Positions 18,187-29,042 of a stretch of 64,000 nucleotides of DNA are shown one piece after another. The first letter of the stretch is position 1. Each line of letters starts with the position of its first letter. Under the pieces are notes generated by a model that worked only from the letters and a program-made list of their open reading frames with translations, was not told the origin of the DNA and did not search any database. Source of the stretch: Methanobacterium sp. (GTDB lineage: Archaea > Methanobacteriota > Methanobacteria > Methanobacteriales > Methanobacteriaceae); contig JACRPY010000005.1 in the NCBI GenBank assembly GCA_016222945.1, forward strand, positions 20,342 through 84,341. Direction: 5' to 3'. The translations under genes and the position numbers were made by a program.

Positions 18187-19671
18187 GTGCAACAAGTCCA
18201 CAGATTAAGTAAAAGGGAACTTAAAACTATATTACATTATACAGGTAATGCTTGCTTATTTCTTGCAGTTGCACTGTTAGTTCCACTCATAATCGCCATT
18301 ATATATAATGAACCACGTTATTTTGTTCCGTTCGTATCTTCAGCCGCCGTAAGTGCTGTAATTGGTTTTTTTCTTGTTAAATTATTTAAAGTAGAAATTA
18401 AAATGACGCTTAAAAGCGCTATGATTTTTTCAACAGTCATCTGGCTGATTGCATGTGCATTAGGTGCTTTACCCTATTATATTTCAGGAGAATTATCTTA
18501 TCTTAACGCTTATTTTGAAGCCATGTCCGGTTTTACAACAACCGGTTTCAGCATGTACTCCAATTTGGATGTAGTTTCTTTCACAATAAACTTCTGGCGG
18601 GCTTTTACACAGTGGATTGGTGGTCTTGGTATCATATTCCTCCTTCTAGCTGTTTTAAGGTCTACTGGTGTTGATGTAATGCGTCTTTACCTAGCTGAAG
18701 GTAGAGAAGAACGTTTACGTCCTAGTATTAAACATTCTACAAGAATTATAGTGTATATATATCTCTTCTTTACTGCAATTGCTATATCTCTTTTCTTACT
18801 TGCAGGTATGCCTGTTTTTGATTCAGTATTTCATGCATTTGCCGCTTTATCCACTGGAGGATTTGGAATGCATAATACAAGCCTTCTATTCTATAACAGT
18901 GTCTGGATAGAAATAGCGGCTATGATTATAATGATGATTGGTGCTACAAACTTCGCACTGCACTATACTGTCCTTAAAGGAAACTGGAAAGAGTACTTCA
19001 AAGATATAGAAACCAAAGTAGCTTATTCCCTAATCGTGATTACAACAATTCTATTAACATTCATGCTTTACAACAATCAAGTCTATGGAAATGACTTATT
19101 ACTTAACTTTAGATTTGCCTTATTCCAGATGGTTTCAGCTATAACCACTACTGGCCTGCAAACAGCGTTCTATCCTGATTTACTGGCCAAATATATTGGC
19201 CTTGGTACTTTTCTAATGACCATAATTATGATAATTGGTGCAGGTTCTCTTTCTACTGGTGGAGGTATCAAGTGGCTCAGATTCGGTATTCTATTAAAAG
19301 GAATATCCTGGCAGGTTAAATCATTTATATTGCCTGGTAAAGCTGTTATGGCTAAAAAAATTCATCACGTCACAGAATTAAAAATTACAGATGATGTTTT
19401 AAGGATAACTGGGGCATTCGTATTTACTTACTTTGTAATATACATAATAAGCGTGATTATAGTCCTGATATATTATCCTGACATATCCCGAGTCATATTT
19501 GAAGTTGCATCCGCTTTAAGCAATGTTGGCCTTGGTTCCGGCATAATCACACCTGATTCCCCAGTAGTTGTAAAAATAGTGTTCATTATAGACTTCTGGA
19601 TGGGAAGACTTGAAATATGGCCAGTTCTGCTTCTTATAACAATTACAATTAATAATATTGTTAGAAGATAA
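18187..19671 (+). CDS. trkH: TrkH/KtrB-family potassium transporter membrane subunit
   Basis: 494 residues, about 10-12 helices. Four selectivity-filter segments are visible: SGFTTTGFS, STGGFGM, TTTGLQT and SNVGLGS, the four-fold P-loop pattern of TrkH/KtrB. It imports K+ (or Na+/K+) across the cytoplasmic membrane, normally gated by a TrkA/KtrA RCK protein; no such gene lies here, so the partner must be elsewhere. Start is GTG 18187, just after AGGTCGTGATTAA. Confidence 0.88.
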   Translation: MQQVHRLSKRELKTILHYTGNACLFLAVALLVPLIIAIIYNEPRYFVPFVSSAAVSAVIGFFLVKLFKVEIKMTLKSAMIFSTVIWLIACALGALPYYISGELSYLNAYFEAMSGFTTTGFSMYSNLDVVSFTINFWRAFTQWIGGLGIIFLLLAVLRSTGVDVMRLYLAEGREERLRPSIKHSTRIIVYIYLFFTAIAISLFLLAGMPVFDSVFHAFAALSTGGFGMHNTSLLFYNSVWIEIAAMIIMMIGATNFALHYTVLKGNWKEYFKDIETKVAYSLIVITTILLTFMLYNNQVYGNDLLLNFRFALFQMVSAITTTGLQTAFYPDLLAKYIGLGTFLMTIIMIIGAGSLSTGGGIKWLRFGILLKGISWQVKSFILPGKAVMAKKIHHVTELKITDDVLRITGAFVFTYFVIYIISVIIVLIYYPDISRVIFEVASALSNVGLGSGIITPDSPVVVKIVFIIDFWMGRLEIWPVLLLITITINNIVRR

Positions 19672-19734
19672 AAATTATTGACCATATAATCCTATTTAAG
19701 CATGAAAAATCTCAGCTTAAAAAATAAAATATTA

Positions 19735-20409
19735 TCACTTTAGTATTATATCTAATATTTCTTCTTTATCTTCTAAACTTCGGAAAACATAATCTGCACC
19801 TGAATTTTCAAGCTCAGTTATAGAATAAATCCCTGTTGCAACAGCAATTGTTTTAGCATTTGCTTCAAATCCTGCTTTTATATCTTTGGGTGTATCTCCA
19901 ATTACAAATGTTTCTCCACTAAAACCATAATTATTTTGAGCCCTTTTAATTGCAGTCTTAACCAGAACTGTACGATTTATATCATCACTTCCAAATCCAC
20001 CCACTTTAAAATAACGGTTTATACCCAATTTTTTCATTTTCCCCCAAGCAATTGGTTCTATATTCCCTGTAACTAATCCCATTAACACCATATATTCATC
20101 TAATTCTTTTAAAAGTTCTTTTACACCTTTTAAAATTTGCATATTGTCATTTTTTACATTTTTTTCAAAATAGTTTGCAAGTGCTTTTAAACATTCGTCA
20201 CTTTTTGACTTGATTAAAGATTCTTCTAATCCTTTTTTCCCTAAAACTTCCATTATTATCTGAGGATCAGTCATTCCATGATAATTAATATGATCTATGG
20301 TGATATCCACACCATAAACTTCCTTAAAAGCATTGGTAAACGCGTCATGATGGCATTGTGACCTATCTATCAATGTTTTGTCAATATCAAATAAAATAAG
20401 CTTCTGCAA
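19735..20409 (-). CDS. HAD-superfamily phosphatase (phosphoglycolate phosphatase-like)
   Basis: About 224 residues. LILFDIDKTLID holds the two catalytic aspartates, VTGN is motif II, and IGDTPKDIKAG is motif IV with a helical C1 cap between. TTG 20409 is preferred because AAAGGAGA lies 6-7 nt upstream; a longer reading frame to 20454 would overlap the preceding gene. It follows the deaminase gene by 13 nt, so the two form an operon; salvage of nucleoside or sugar phosphates is a possible shared theme. Confidence 0.75.
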   Translation of the reverse strand: MQKLILFDIDKTLIDRSQCHHDAFTNAFKEVYGVDITIDHINYHGMTDPQIIMEVLGKKGLEESLIKSKSDECLKALANYFEKNVKNDNMQILKGVKELLKELDEYMVLMGLVTGNIEPIAWGKMKKLGINRYFKVGGFGSDDINRTVLVKTAIKRAQNNYGFSGETFVIGDTPKDIKAGFEANAKTIAVATGIYSITELENSGADYVFRSLEDKEEILDIILK

Positions 20410-20422
20410 ATTGAATTCTCCT

Positions 20423-21715
20423 TTAGCTCTTAGAGGTAAGTTCTTCTGCTGCATCTTGGGCTAATTTCATCACTTCAGCCTCATTAACCACTTCTAGTTC
20501 CTTATTTTGCATTAATATTTCACCGTTACAAATCACTGTGTCCGCATCGCTGCCCTTAGCTGCATAAACAAGATGTGAGATTGGATGGCGGAATGGAGCT
20601 AAATGCGGGGTTTTCATATCTAAAAGCACCAGATCGGCTTTTTTTCCAACTTCAATTGTTCCAATTTCTCCTTGAAGTCCTAATGCTTTTGCACCGTTAA
20701 TTGTGGCCATTTCAAAGACTTTTTGGGCCGGAAGTACTGTTGAATCCATCGTATTTACTTTTTGAAGCAGTGCTGTTAATTTCATTTCTTCAATCATGTC
20801 TAAATTATTATTTGATGCCGCGCCATCTGTTCCAATGGATACATTCACATTATTATCAATTAATTCTGAAACCGGTGATATTCCTGATGCTAATTTCATG
20901 TTACTTGCAGGGTTATGTGATAAATTAACTCCTCTTTCTTTAATGATTTCTATTTCTTTATCTGAAAGCCATACTGCATGTGCTGCTATTACATCATCTG
21001 CTAAAAATCCTATTTCATCAAGATATTCAAAAGGCCGTGACCCATGGGCTTCAGTTACTTGCTCAACTTCAAATTCAGTTTCACCCACATGAATATGAAT
21101 TTTAAGGCCCATTTTATCTGCTTTTTTCCTTACTCCTTTTAAAAGTTCTTCTGAACAAGTGTAGGGTGCATGAGGTCCAAATGCAACTTTTATTCTGCCT
21201 TCTGCTGTGTCATGACATTTTTCTATTATTCTTAGTGTTTCTTTGAATTCAGCTTTTCGTTTTTCTTCATCTGAAAGGTCAATCATCCCATGGGAGAGCA
21301 TTCCTCTTATCCCTGATTTATCAACTGCTTTTGCCACATCGTCCATGAAAAAATACATATCGTTAAATGTGGTGGTTCCTGACTTTATCATTTCAATACA
21401 TGCAAGCAAAGCACCTGCATAACAGTATTCTCCTTTTAAATGGGCTTCTACTGGCCATATGTGATCATTTAGCCATGTGTCAAGTGGAAGGTCATCTGCA
21501 AGTCCCCGTAGAAGAGTCATGGATAAATGTGTGTGCGTATTTACAAGTCCTGGCATAAGCATATTTTTTTCGCCATCTATTATGTAATCAGCATCTTTTT
21601 GGCCTGTTTTTTCGGTTATTTCCATTATTTTGTCATTTTCTATTACTACTGAACCTTTTTTAATCTCACTGCTGATTATAGTGACATTGTCAATTAAAAT
21701 GCTTTTTGTTTCCAT
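20423..21715 (-). CDS. mtaD: 5-methylthioadenosine/S-adenosylhomocysteine (or 5'-deoxyadenosine) deaminase
   Basis: 430 residues of the amidohydrolase superfamily. NTHTHLSMTLLRG gives the HxH site, GPHAPYTC and HVGET the next ligands, AAHAVWLS and GTDGAASNN the last, all as in MtaD/DadD. Methanogen members (DadD) deaminate 5'-deoxyadenosine, methylthioadenosine and S-adenosylhomocysteine, clearing by-products of radical SAM and methyltransferase reactions. ATG 21715 follows AAAGGTGATTCT. Confidence 0.88.
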   Translation of the reverse strand: METKSILIDNVTIISSEIKKGSVVIENDKIMEITEKTGQKDADYIIDGEKNMLMPGLVNTHTHLSMTLLRGLADDLPLDTWLNDHIWPVEAHLKGEYCYAGALLACIEMIKSGTTTFNDMYFFMDDVAKAVDKSGIRGMLSHGMIDLSDEEKRKAEFKETLRIIEKCHDTAEGRIKVAFGPHAPYTCSEELLKGVRKKADKMGLKIHIHVGETEFEVEQVTEAHGSRPFEYLDEIGFLADDVIAAHAVWLSDKEIEIIKERGVNLSHNPASNMKLASGISPVSELIDNNVNVSIGTDGAASNNNLDMIEEMKLTALLQKVNTMDSTVLPAQKVFEMATINGAKALGLQGEIGTIEVGKKADLVLLDMKTPHLAPFRHPISHLVYAAKGSDADTVICNGEILMQNKELEVVNEAEVMKLAQDAAEELTSKS

Positions 21716-21905
21716 AGAATCACCTTTTAAATGGGTTTGAATTGAATATTAATTTTTTTCTTAATTAGGTATTTAGTATTTAAAAAATTTAAATAATATT
21801 GTTTTTATTAATTAAAATTTAATTCATAAAAAAAGGAAAATATCATAAAACCCCATATTAAGGAGTATTAGTTAATTTAAGGCAAATTTTAGCATTTGAT
21901 GTTTA

Positions 21906-24900
21906 TTAAATTCTTTTTTTATATTTTAATTCTTTAAATTTAATTATAAATTTTGTACCTTTAGTTTTATCGAGCTCTATTGACCCGTCAAGCTGTTCTA
22001 CCAAACTATTAACTAACTGTAATCCCAAAGATTCTGTTTTACGGAAATCAAGTTCATCTGGCAAACCCGTTCCGTTGTCACTCAATGTGAGGATAAACTT
22101 TTCATCAATTTTTTTAAATGCAATTTTTATCTCACCTTTCACCCCCTCTGTAAATGCATGTTTGATACTGTTAGAAATTAATTCACTGAGAATAAGCCCA
22201 CAAGGAATAGCTGTTTCAATATTAAGCATAATATTGTCTTCTAAATCCAATTTTATATCTAAAAATTCTGTTTTTACCAGATATGTGTATGTAATATCTG
22301 TAGTTAGGCTTCTTATATAATCACTGAAATCTATTTTTGCCAGATCAGGTGCATTGTAGAGTTTTTCATGAATCATTGCCATTGCTTTTATACGGTTTCG
22401 ATTTTGTTTAAACACATCAACTAAATATTTGTCTTTAACGGCTGATGATTGAAGATTTAGTATGCTGGAGATGATTTGCAGGTTATTTTTGACCCTATGG
22501 TGAATTTCCCTAAGCAGTAAGACTTTTTCATCCAGTGAATTCTTGATCTGATCTTCATATTTTTTACGCTGAATAGCCATGGCAAAGAACTCTGCAATTC
22601 TTTCAACTACATTTATATCGTCATCTGAGTAATCATTAACAGGATTTGCAAGAGCAATTTCTCCTGCAACTTCATTATCTATTAATACTGGAATTCCTAA
22701 AAATTTCTCGAGTTTCACATGCCCTTCAGGCACTCCTTTTGCAGAGGGATGTTTTTGAGCGTTATTAGTGTAAAAAGATTCTTTAGTATTTAGACAATGT
22801 CCCCAAAGACCAGGATATATTCCATCAGAGCCTACATGGAATGAAACTACCTCATTTTTTTCCCACATTACTTCACATTCCATCATCATGCTGGAGAGAC
22901 TGTGCAAAATATTTTCACCAGTTTTAGTGTCTATTGAAGAAACGAACCCATACTTACTTTTAGTTAACTTCCTTGCTTCCCCTAAAATAGCAACAGTTAC
23001 ATCTTCCATACTGGATTCTGGAGAAATTATAGGAACATATATTCTGGCTAAAGATCTGTTTATCTCTAATTCTTTTCTAAGTTTAATGCGAGACTGTTTC
23101 TTTTCAGTTATATCTAAAAGAGAAACAACACTCTTTTTAGTGCCAGGTATCATTGCCACAGACATGTATACATCTTTTATATTTCCTTCAATGTCCATCA
23201 CTCTGCTTTCATAATTTGCTGGAACTTTATCAGGTTCAATTCTACGGAGTTGATGGTACTCCTTCATTTTTGGCAGTTCTTCTTCTACAAAAAAATTAGT
23301 CCAGCTCATTTTATTTTCTATTTTTTCTTTAGAATAACCTGTAAATTGTGCAAATTCCTCATTTACAAGGGATAATGTCATGTCTTTTTCACTGATGGCC
23401 ATTGCAGATCCTGTATTTTCAAAAATAGCCTTGTATCTCGCTTCGGACTTTTTTAAGGCGTCTTCAGCCTGCTGAACATCTAAAACCTTCCAAACTGACT
23501 CCATTAAAAGTTCAATCTGTAGTACATCTATTTCAGTGTAATCTTTATCTTTATTAGCTAATCCAACAACAGCAACGATTTTATCCTCGCTGAAAACAGG
23601 AATGTTCATGAATTTGTGGATAAATGCATGACCTTCAGGGTAACTCTTTTTAAGAGGATTATCTGATTCAAAGTCATTTAAAATGAGCGGTTTCCTTTGG
23701 CGGACTGCTTCTCCCCAGATACCTACATTTTCCAATTTATAAATCATATTATAATCAATGCCACTAACATCTTTTCTATCATCGCGAGACGCCGAATCTA
23801 GAACAAATTCTTTTTTATCCTCATAATAATGATATATAAATCCCAGTTTACTTTCAGTTAGTTGGATCGCTTCATTAAGAGCATAATCAAGGAAATCTTG
23901 AACAGATTCTGCTTTATACTGGAGTATTCTTACCAAACTTTTCAACCGAACTTGATTTTGCTCAAGTTCTTCTTCATACTGCTTTATTTCAGTTAAATCA
24001 TCATAAACTGCTACTATATCACTTGAAGGTAGTTTATAGATATAGTTTTCCCGCCATCCTTCAATTCTTGCATCTTTGTATAGGGAAACCGGATACTTTT
24101 CTGGTTTTCCAGTCTTCCAAACCCTTTTAAAAACTTCAAAAATTCCAAATTCTTTTACACCCGGGAAAACTTCAGTAACTCGCTTATCTATAACATCTTC
24201 TCTTTTTATTTGTTCTATTTCTTCTGCTGCTTTATTAAAATCATTTAATACGAAGTTTTCGCCATTATCGACAGCCGTATAAACTGCTACCGCGCTTTTA
24301 CTATTTTCAAAAATAGCCCTATACTCTACCTCAGAATGTTTAAGAGCCTCTTCTGTCTCCTTTCGTTCAGTGATATCCACCATTACTCCAATCAAACCTG
24401 CAAGTTCACCATCTTTATCTTCAAATATAGCCTTGTTAAATAGCATTGTATGCCGTGACCCGTCAGCATACTGCACTGGAGCCTCATAAACCTGCAAAAT
24501 CTGGTTTTCAAATAGTTCTTTATCCTTTTGATGATACTTATCCGCCAAATCTTTAGGAGATATGTCATAAACGTTTTTTCCAACTATTTCATCCTTTGAT
24601 AATCCTATAAACTCTTCAAATGCATTATTACAACCAATATACACATATTCTTTGTCTTTATAGAATAGAGGGTAAGGTATAGTGTCAATTAAATTCTGTA
24701 GAAAATGATATTGCTCTTTAATTGATTCTTCAGCTTTTTTACGTTCGGTGATATCCCTGGCGGAAGTAATGACAGATTTTACTTTTCCCCCATCTGAAAA
24801 TAACGGGATCATCAACCAATCCATCCATACACCATTTGGTAGCTGAAATTCGATTCGATCTGTTTTTCCTATCTGGAAAACATTGAGGAGCGTATTTTCC

Positions 24901-27041
24901 CAGATTTCCACCAGATCTTCCGGGAAACCAAGCTCAGCATGAGTTTTACCAATAAATTCATCTGCAGGGATACCAGTATCTTTTTCAACATTGGGATTCA
25001 CATATAAATGCCTTAAATCAGAATCAAAAAGCATTATAGTATCTAAAGAATTCTCTGTTAGTGCTCTAAATCTACCTTCACTGTCTTTCAAAGATTCTTC
25101 AGCTTCCCTACGTTCCGTTATATCTTCGATAAATCCTTCTAAGAATAATAATTCACCTGAACTTGAAAATACCCCTCTTCCTCTCTCCCAAACAAATTTT
25201 ATTTGAGAATCTGCAGCAATTATCCTGTAAATGATTTCATAATGTTCTTTTTTATCCAAAGCTATTTGGATATCATCCCAAACCTTTTGAAGATCCTCTG
25301 GATGGATCAAAGAACCATAAGAAAGTTTTCGATTGCCAATTAAATCTGTGGTAGAGTATCCTGTAAGCTCCAAGCACCCTTCACTCACAAATTCCATGGT
25401 CCATTCAGCATCATTTTTGCACCTATAAACAATGCCTGGTAAATTGCTTATTAATGTTTCAAGTCTTCTTTGACTTTCTTGCAGATCCATTTCAACTTCT
25501 TTTTGTGGAGTCACATCCCTGACAAAGGCACAGTTGTATTCAGTTCCATTGTATTTAAGATAGTTAATGGATATGTTAACGTAAAATTTTTCCCCATTTT
25601 TTTTGCGGTGTTTAGTTTCAACTGTTTTTATTTTTCCGCTTTTAATGTCTTTCCAGTGTTCTTCCCATTCTTCTTGCGGAAAATCAGGATCAATATCAAA
25701 AACCGTCATTGAAATAAGCTCTTCATTAGAATAACCCAATGATTCACAGGCGGCTTCATTAACAAAACATATGCGGGCATCTGAAGTTATCCATATTATA
25801 GAATCAGGACCATGTTCAACAGAAAATTGGGTCAGTTTCAATCGTTCTTCAATGGTTTTTCTTTCAGTTATATCCTGGTTCATTCCAATAATTCTGGTGG
25901 CAATTCCATTTTCATCAAATTCTAATCCTTTTGCTACGCCTAAAATCCATTTAATACTCTTATTTTTACAAATTACTCTGTATTCTATTTTAAAATTATC
26001 CAATTTATCTTCAATCTGTTTTTTAAGATTTGCAAGGGTTTTTTCGCGATCATCTACATGTATGAGTTTAGACCAGCTGTCATAGTTGGCAGGAAATTCA
26101 TCTGCTTCATATCCAAACAGTTGATAGTATTCTGGCGAAAAATAAGCCTCTCCAGTGGGGATACTCCAATCAAATATTGCAGCATTAGCTCCCTGTAAAG
26201 CTATTTTTAATCGTTCCTCGTTGATCTTTAAAGAATTTTCCGCCTCTTTACGTTCTGTTATATCTTCCAGTGTTTCTAAAGCACCTATAATATTTCCTTC
26301 AGCGTCTTTTATTGAGGCTGCTGTAAAATGAAGCCATTTACCAGTTTCTCCAATTGATGGGAAGAAATCTTCAGCTACATATGCTCCTTTTAAATGTTCA
26401 GATTCCTTATATTTTCCAGAATACCATTTATCTAATACTTTTATATCCTCATCAACTATTAAATCCGCCAAACACGGCCTTTTTTCGCTGTAAAATGCCC
26501 GCCAGTGTTCATCAGTGCCTATGATTTCTTCAGATGATATCCCGCTGTACTCTGCCATTGCCTGGTTCCAGTGAATAACATAGTGATTTTTATCAATTAC
26601 AAACTGCAGAACTGGAGAACCATCTATTATAGCACTTAATTGCCTTTGGCTATTTCTAAGGTCCCTTTCCATCTTATTTTTATAAAGAGCAAGTTCTATT
26701 GCATATCTAAGCTCATTAGGACCATATGGCTTAATAATATATCCATAAGGTCCTGTAAGTTTGGCTTTCTCAACTGTAGGTTCATCTGAATGGGCTGATA
26801 AATATATTATGGGAATGTGTAATTTTACTATTTCTTCAGCGGCTTCTATCCCGTTCATTTCACCTTTTAAAACAATATCCATTATAACAAGATCGGGCAT
26901 GATGTCTAACGATTTCTCAACAGCTTCCTCTCCACGGGAAGCAACGAATGGAACTTCAAAACCAAATGATTCCAATGTATGTTTAATATCCATTGCTTCA
27001 ATGGCATCGTCTTCTACAAGAATGATTTTAGTTTTAGACAT
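21906..27041 (-). CDS. Giant hybrid sensor: receiver, multiple PAS, two GAF, HisKA_2 histidine kinase
   Basis: 1711 residues without clear transmembrane segments, so cytoplasmic. Order: receiver domain (DD at 11-12, phospho-acceptor D55, KPYG near 109); about seven PAS/PAC units to about residue 1025, most ending in DITERKxxE; a GAF (about 1030-1185); another PAS; a second GAF (about 1320-1480); then HisKA_2 with EIHHRVKNNLQ (about 1512) and an HATPase with DNGTGLP. An N-terminal receiver suggests control by another kinase. The ligands of the PAS/GAF units are unknown. Such kinases are typical of methanogens, often as orphans. Confidence 0.88.
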   Translation of the reverse strand: MSKTKIILVEDDAIEAMDIKHTLESFGFEVPFVASRGEEAVEKSLDIMPDLVIMDIVLKGEMNGIEAAEEIVKLHIPIIYLSAHSDEPTVEKAKLTGPYGYIIKPYGPNELRYAIELALYKNKMERDLRNSQRQLSAIIDGSPVLQFVIDKNHYVIHWNQAMAEYSGISSEEIIGTDEHWRAFYSEKRPCLADLIVDEDIKVLDKWYSGKYKESEHLKGAYVAEDFFPSIGETGKWLHFTAASIKDAEGNIIGALETLEDITERKEAENSLKINEERLKIALQGANAAIFDWSIPTGEAYFSPEYYQLFGYEADEFPANYDSWSKLIHVDDREKTLANLKKQIEDKLDNFKIEYRVICKNKSIKWILGVAKGLEFDENGIATRIIGMNQDITERKTIEERLKLTQFSVEHGPDSIIWITSDARICFVNEAACESLGYSNEELISMTVFDIDPDFPQEEWEEHWKDIKSGKIKTVETKHRKKNGEKFYVNISINYLKYNGTEYNCAFVRDVTPQKEVEMDLQESQRRLETLISNLPGIVYRCKNDAEWTMEFVSEGCLELTGYSTTDLIGNRKLSYGSLIHPEDLQKVWDDIQIALDKKEHYEIIYRIIAADSQIKFVWERGRGVFSSSGELLFLEGFIEDITERREAEESLKDSEGRFRALTENSLDTIMLFDSDLRHLYVNPNVEKDTGIPADEFIGKTHAELGFPEDLVEIWENTLLNVFQIGKTDRIEFQLPNGVWMDWLMIPLFSDGGKVKSVITSARDITERKKAEESIKEQYHFLQNLIDTIPYPLFYKDKEYVYIGCNNAFEEFIGLSKDEIVGKNVYDISPKDLADKYHQKDKELFENQILQVYEAPVQYADGSRHTMLFNKAIFEDKDGELAGLIGVMVDITERKETEEALKHSEVEYRAIFENSKSAVAVYTAVDNGENFVLNDFNKAAEEIEQIKREDVIDKRVTEVFPGVKEFGIFEVFKRVWKTGKPEKYPVSLYKDARIEGWRENYIYKLPSSDIVAVYDDLTEIKQYEEELEQNQVRLKSLVRILQYKAESVQDFLDYALNEAIQLTESKLGFIYHYYEDKKEFVLDSASRDDRKDVSGIDYNMIYKLENVGIWGEAVRQRKPLILNDFESDNPLKKSYPEGHAFIHKFMNIPVFSEDKIVAVVGLANKDKDYTEIDVLQIELLMESVWKVLDVQQAEDALKKSEARYKAIFENTGSAMAISEKDMTLSLVNEEFAQFTGYSKEKIENKMSWTNFFVEEELPKMKEYHQLRRIEPDKVPANYESRVMDIEGNIKDVYMSVAMIPGTKKSVVSLLDITEKKQSRIKLRKELEINRSLARIYVPIISPESSMEDVTVAILGEARKLTKSKYGFVSSIDTKTGENILHSLSSMMMECEVMWEKNEVVSFHVGSDGIYPGLWGHCLNTKESFYTNNAQKHPSAKGVPEGHVKLEKFLGIPVLIDNEVAGEIALANPVNDYSDDDINVVERIAEFFAMAIQRKKYEDQIKNSLDEKVLLLREIHHRVKNNLQIISSILNLQSSAVKDKYLVDVFKQNRNRIKAMAMIHEKLYNAPDLAKIDFSDYIRSLTTDITYTYLVKTEFLDIKLDLEDNIMLNIETAIPCGLILSELISNSIKHAFTEGVKGEIKIAFKKIDEKFILTLSDNGTGLPDELDFRKTESLGLQLVNSLVEQLDGSIELDKTKGTKFIIKFKELKYKKRI

Positions 27042-27245
27042 TTAATGCCTCAAATATTCACTCGTTATTATTTTATATGTAGAAGTATTTATTATTTTCA
27101 GACAAATCATTTATCATTCCATTTTTTATGCCTTTTTTTGAAATATACATTAATAATACAAAGAACAATATAAATCCAAACAAATTATATTTTTATAGAA
27201 TTATAAATATTCTAAATAACGATTACAATCCATAGGAGGAGTTAA

Positions 27246-28106
<861 letters not shown>

Positions 28107-28202
28107 AATATATTTAAAAAAACTCATTGATTAACCATAAAAATGTTTTTAAAATATAAAAAATTAATTATAGCTTGTTTAGAAAGTATGTAAAGTGATT
28201 AA

Positions 28203-28484
28203 ATGAAAAAGCTGTTGTGGTGGTTAATTGCCGGTATGAAAGGTGGATTAAACCGCGCCAAAATAATCAAAATGTTAAATGAAAGGCCATATAATGCACA
28301 TCAACTTTCAGATGAGCTAAATTTAGATTATAAAACCATAAGACACCATATTAAAGTTTTAGAAGAAAATAACATAGTTAAATCCGGTGACGAGAAATAT
28401 GGTAAAATGTATTTCCTATCGCCAGCCATAGAAGAAAATTATGATATATTCACCGAGATTTGGGAACAAATTGGGAAAAAGTAA
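28203..28484 (+). CDS. Winged-helix regulator, module copy 1
   Basis: 93 residues. After a conserved leader (MKKLLWWLIAGMKGGLNRAK) comes an ArsR-like winged helix: RPYNAHQLSDELNLDYKTI recognition region, then IRHHIKVLEEN and the wing YGKMYFLS. About three quarters identical by eye to the 32109-32396 product. The gene is followed 45 nt later by a small membrane protein related to those at 32413 and 35061, so regulator and membrane partner form a repeated pair. Targets unknown. Confidence 0.8.
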   Translation: MKKLLWWLIAGMKGGLNRAKIIKMLNERPYNAHQLSDELNLDYKTIRHHIKVLEENNIVKSGDEKYGKMYFLSPAIEENYDIFTEIWEQIGKK

Positions 28485-28529
28485 ATACCCTTTAAACCAT
28501 TACTAGAAATATAATAAGAGGAAAAAACG

Positions 28530-28958
28530 ATGGAAAATTTTTTGAATATAGAAGCAAAGAATGTAGATGGAGTGCCAGGAGGCATAGAAAGCCATAATAG
28601 TAGCAATATTCCGCCGCAAAACATGACTCCTGACCCACATGGGTTGGATATCATAGGCATAGGGACAATCTTAGCAATTATAATCGGAATTGCAAATATA
28701 TGCTTATTAATCGCGCTGCTTTACGTTTACCTAAAAAGTTATAAACAATTAAAATCTAAATTTACAATGGGCCTTTTAGTCTTTGCTTCACTTTTACTGC
28801 TTCAAAATGTTGTTTCAACTCTATTTTTAGTTTTAAACATGTTCGTTGGTCCGGGTTCTCACAGTTTTGAAATAGGACGGCAAGAATTTCCCCTGTCATC
28901 CATTAACATAATCCAGTTAATTGCACTTTCAATTCTCCTGAAGATTACCTGGGAATAA
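28530..28958 (+). CDS. Three-helix membrane partner of the winged-helix regulator, copy 1
   Basis: 142 residues. An N-terminal extension of about 45 polar residues (Asn/Pro-rich) is absent from the paralogues. Then three helices with YVYLKSYKQLKSKF between first and second and a C-terminal IALSILLKITWE. Paralogues at 32413 and 35061 share the LYxKSY(R/K)QxK loop and the LLKITW end. Likely a membrane sensor or anchor working with the upstream regulator; inference from pairing only. Confidence 0.75.
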   Translation: MENFLNIEAKNVDGVPGGIESHNSSNIPPQNMTPDPHGLDIIGIGTILAIIIGIANICLLIALLYVYLKSYKQLKSKFTMGLLVFASLLLLQNVVSTLFLVLNMFVGPGSHSFEIGRQEFPLSSINIIQLIALSILLKITWE

Positions 28959-29042
28959 TCTATTCCCTTCTCTTTTTAAGCCCCTCAATTCCTTTTCAGT
29001 TTAAAAAGAAAGATAAGTTTAAAAATAGATTATTAATGGGTT

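Noticed and set aside
21906..27041. The N-terminal receiver domain as a separate response-regulator gene
   Set aside because: The frame is continuous with no stop or internal start signal between the receiver and PAS regions.
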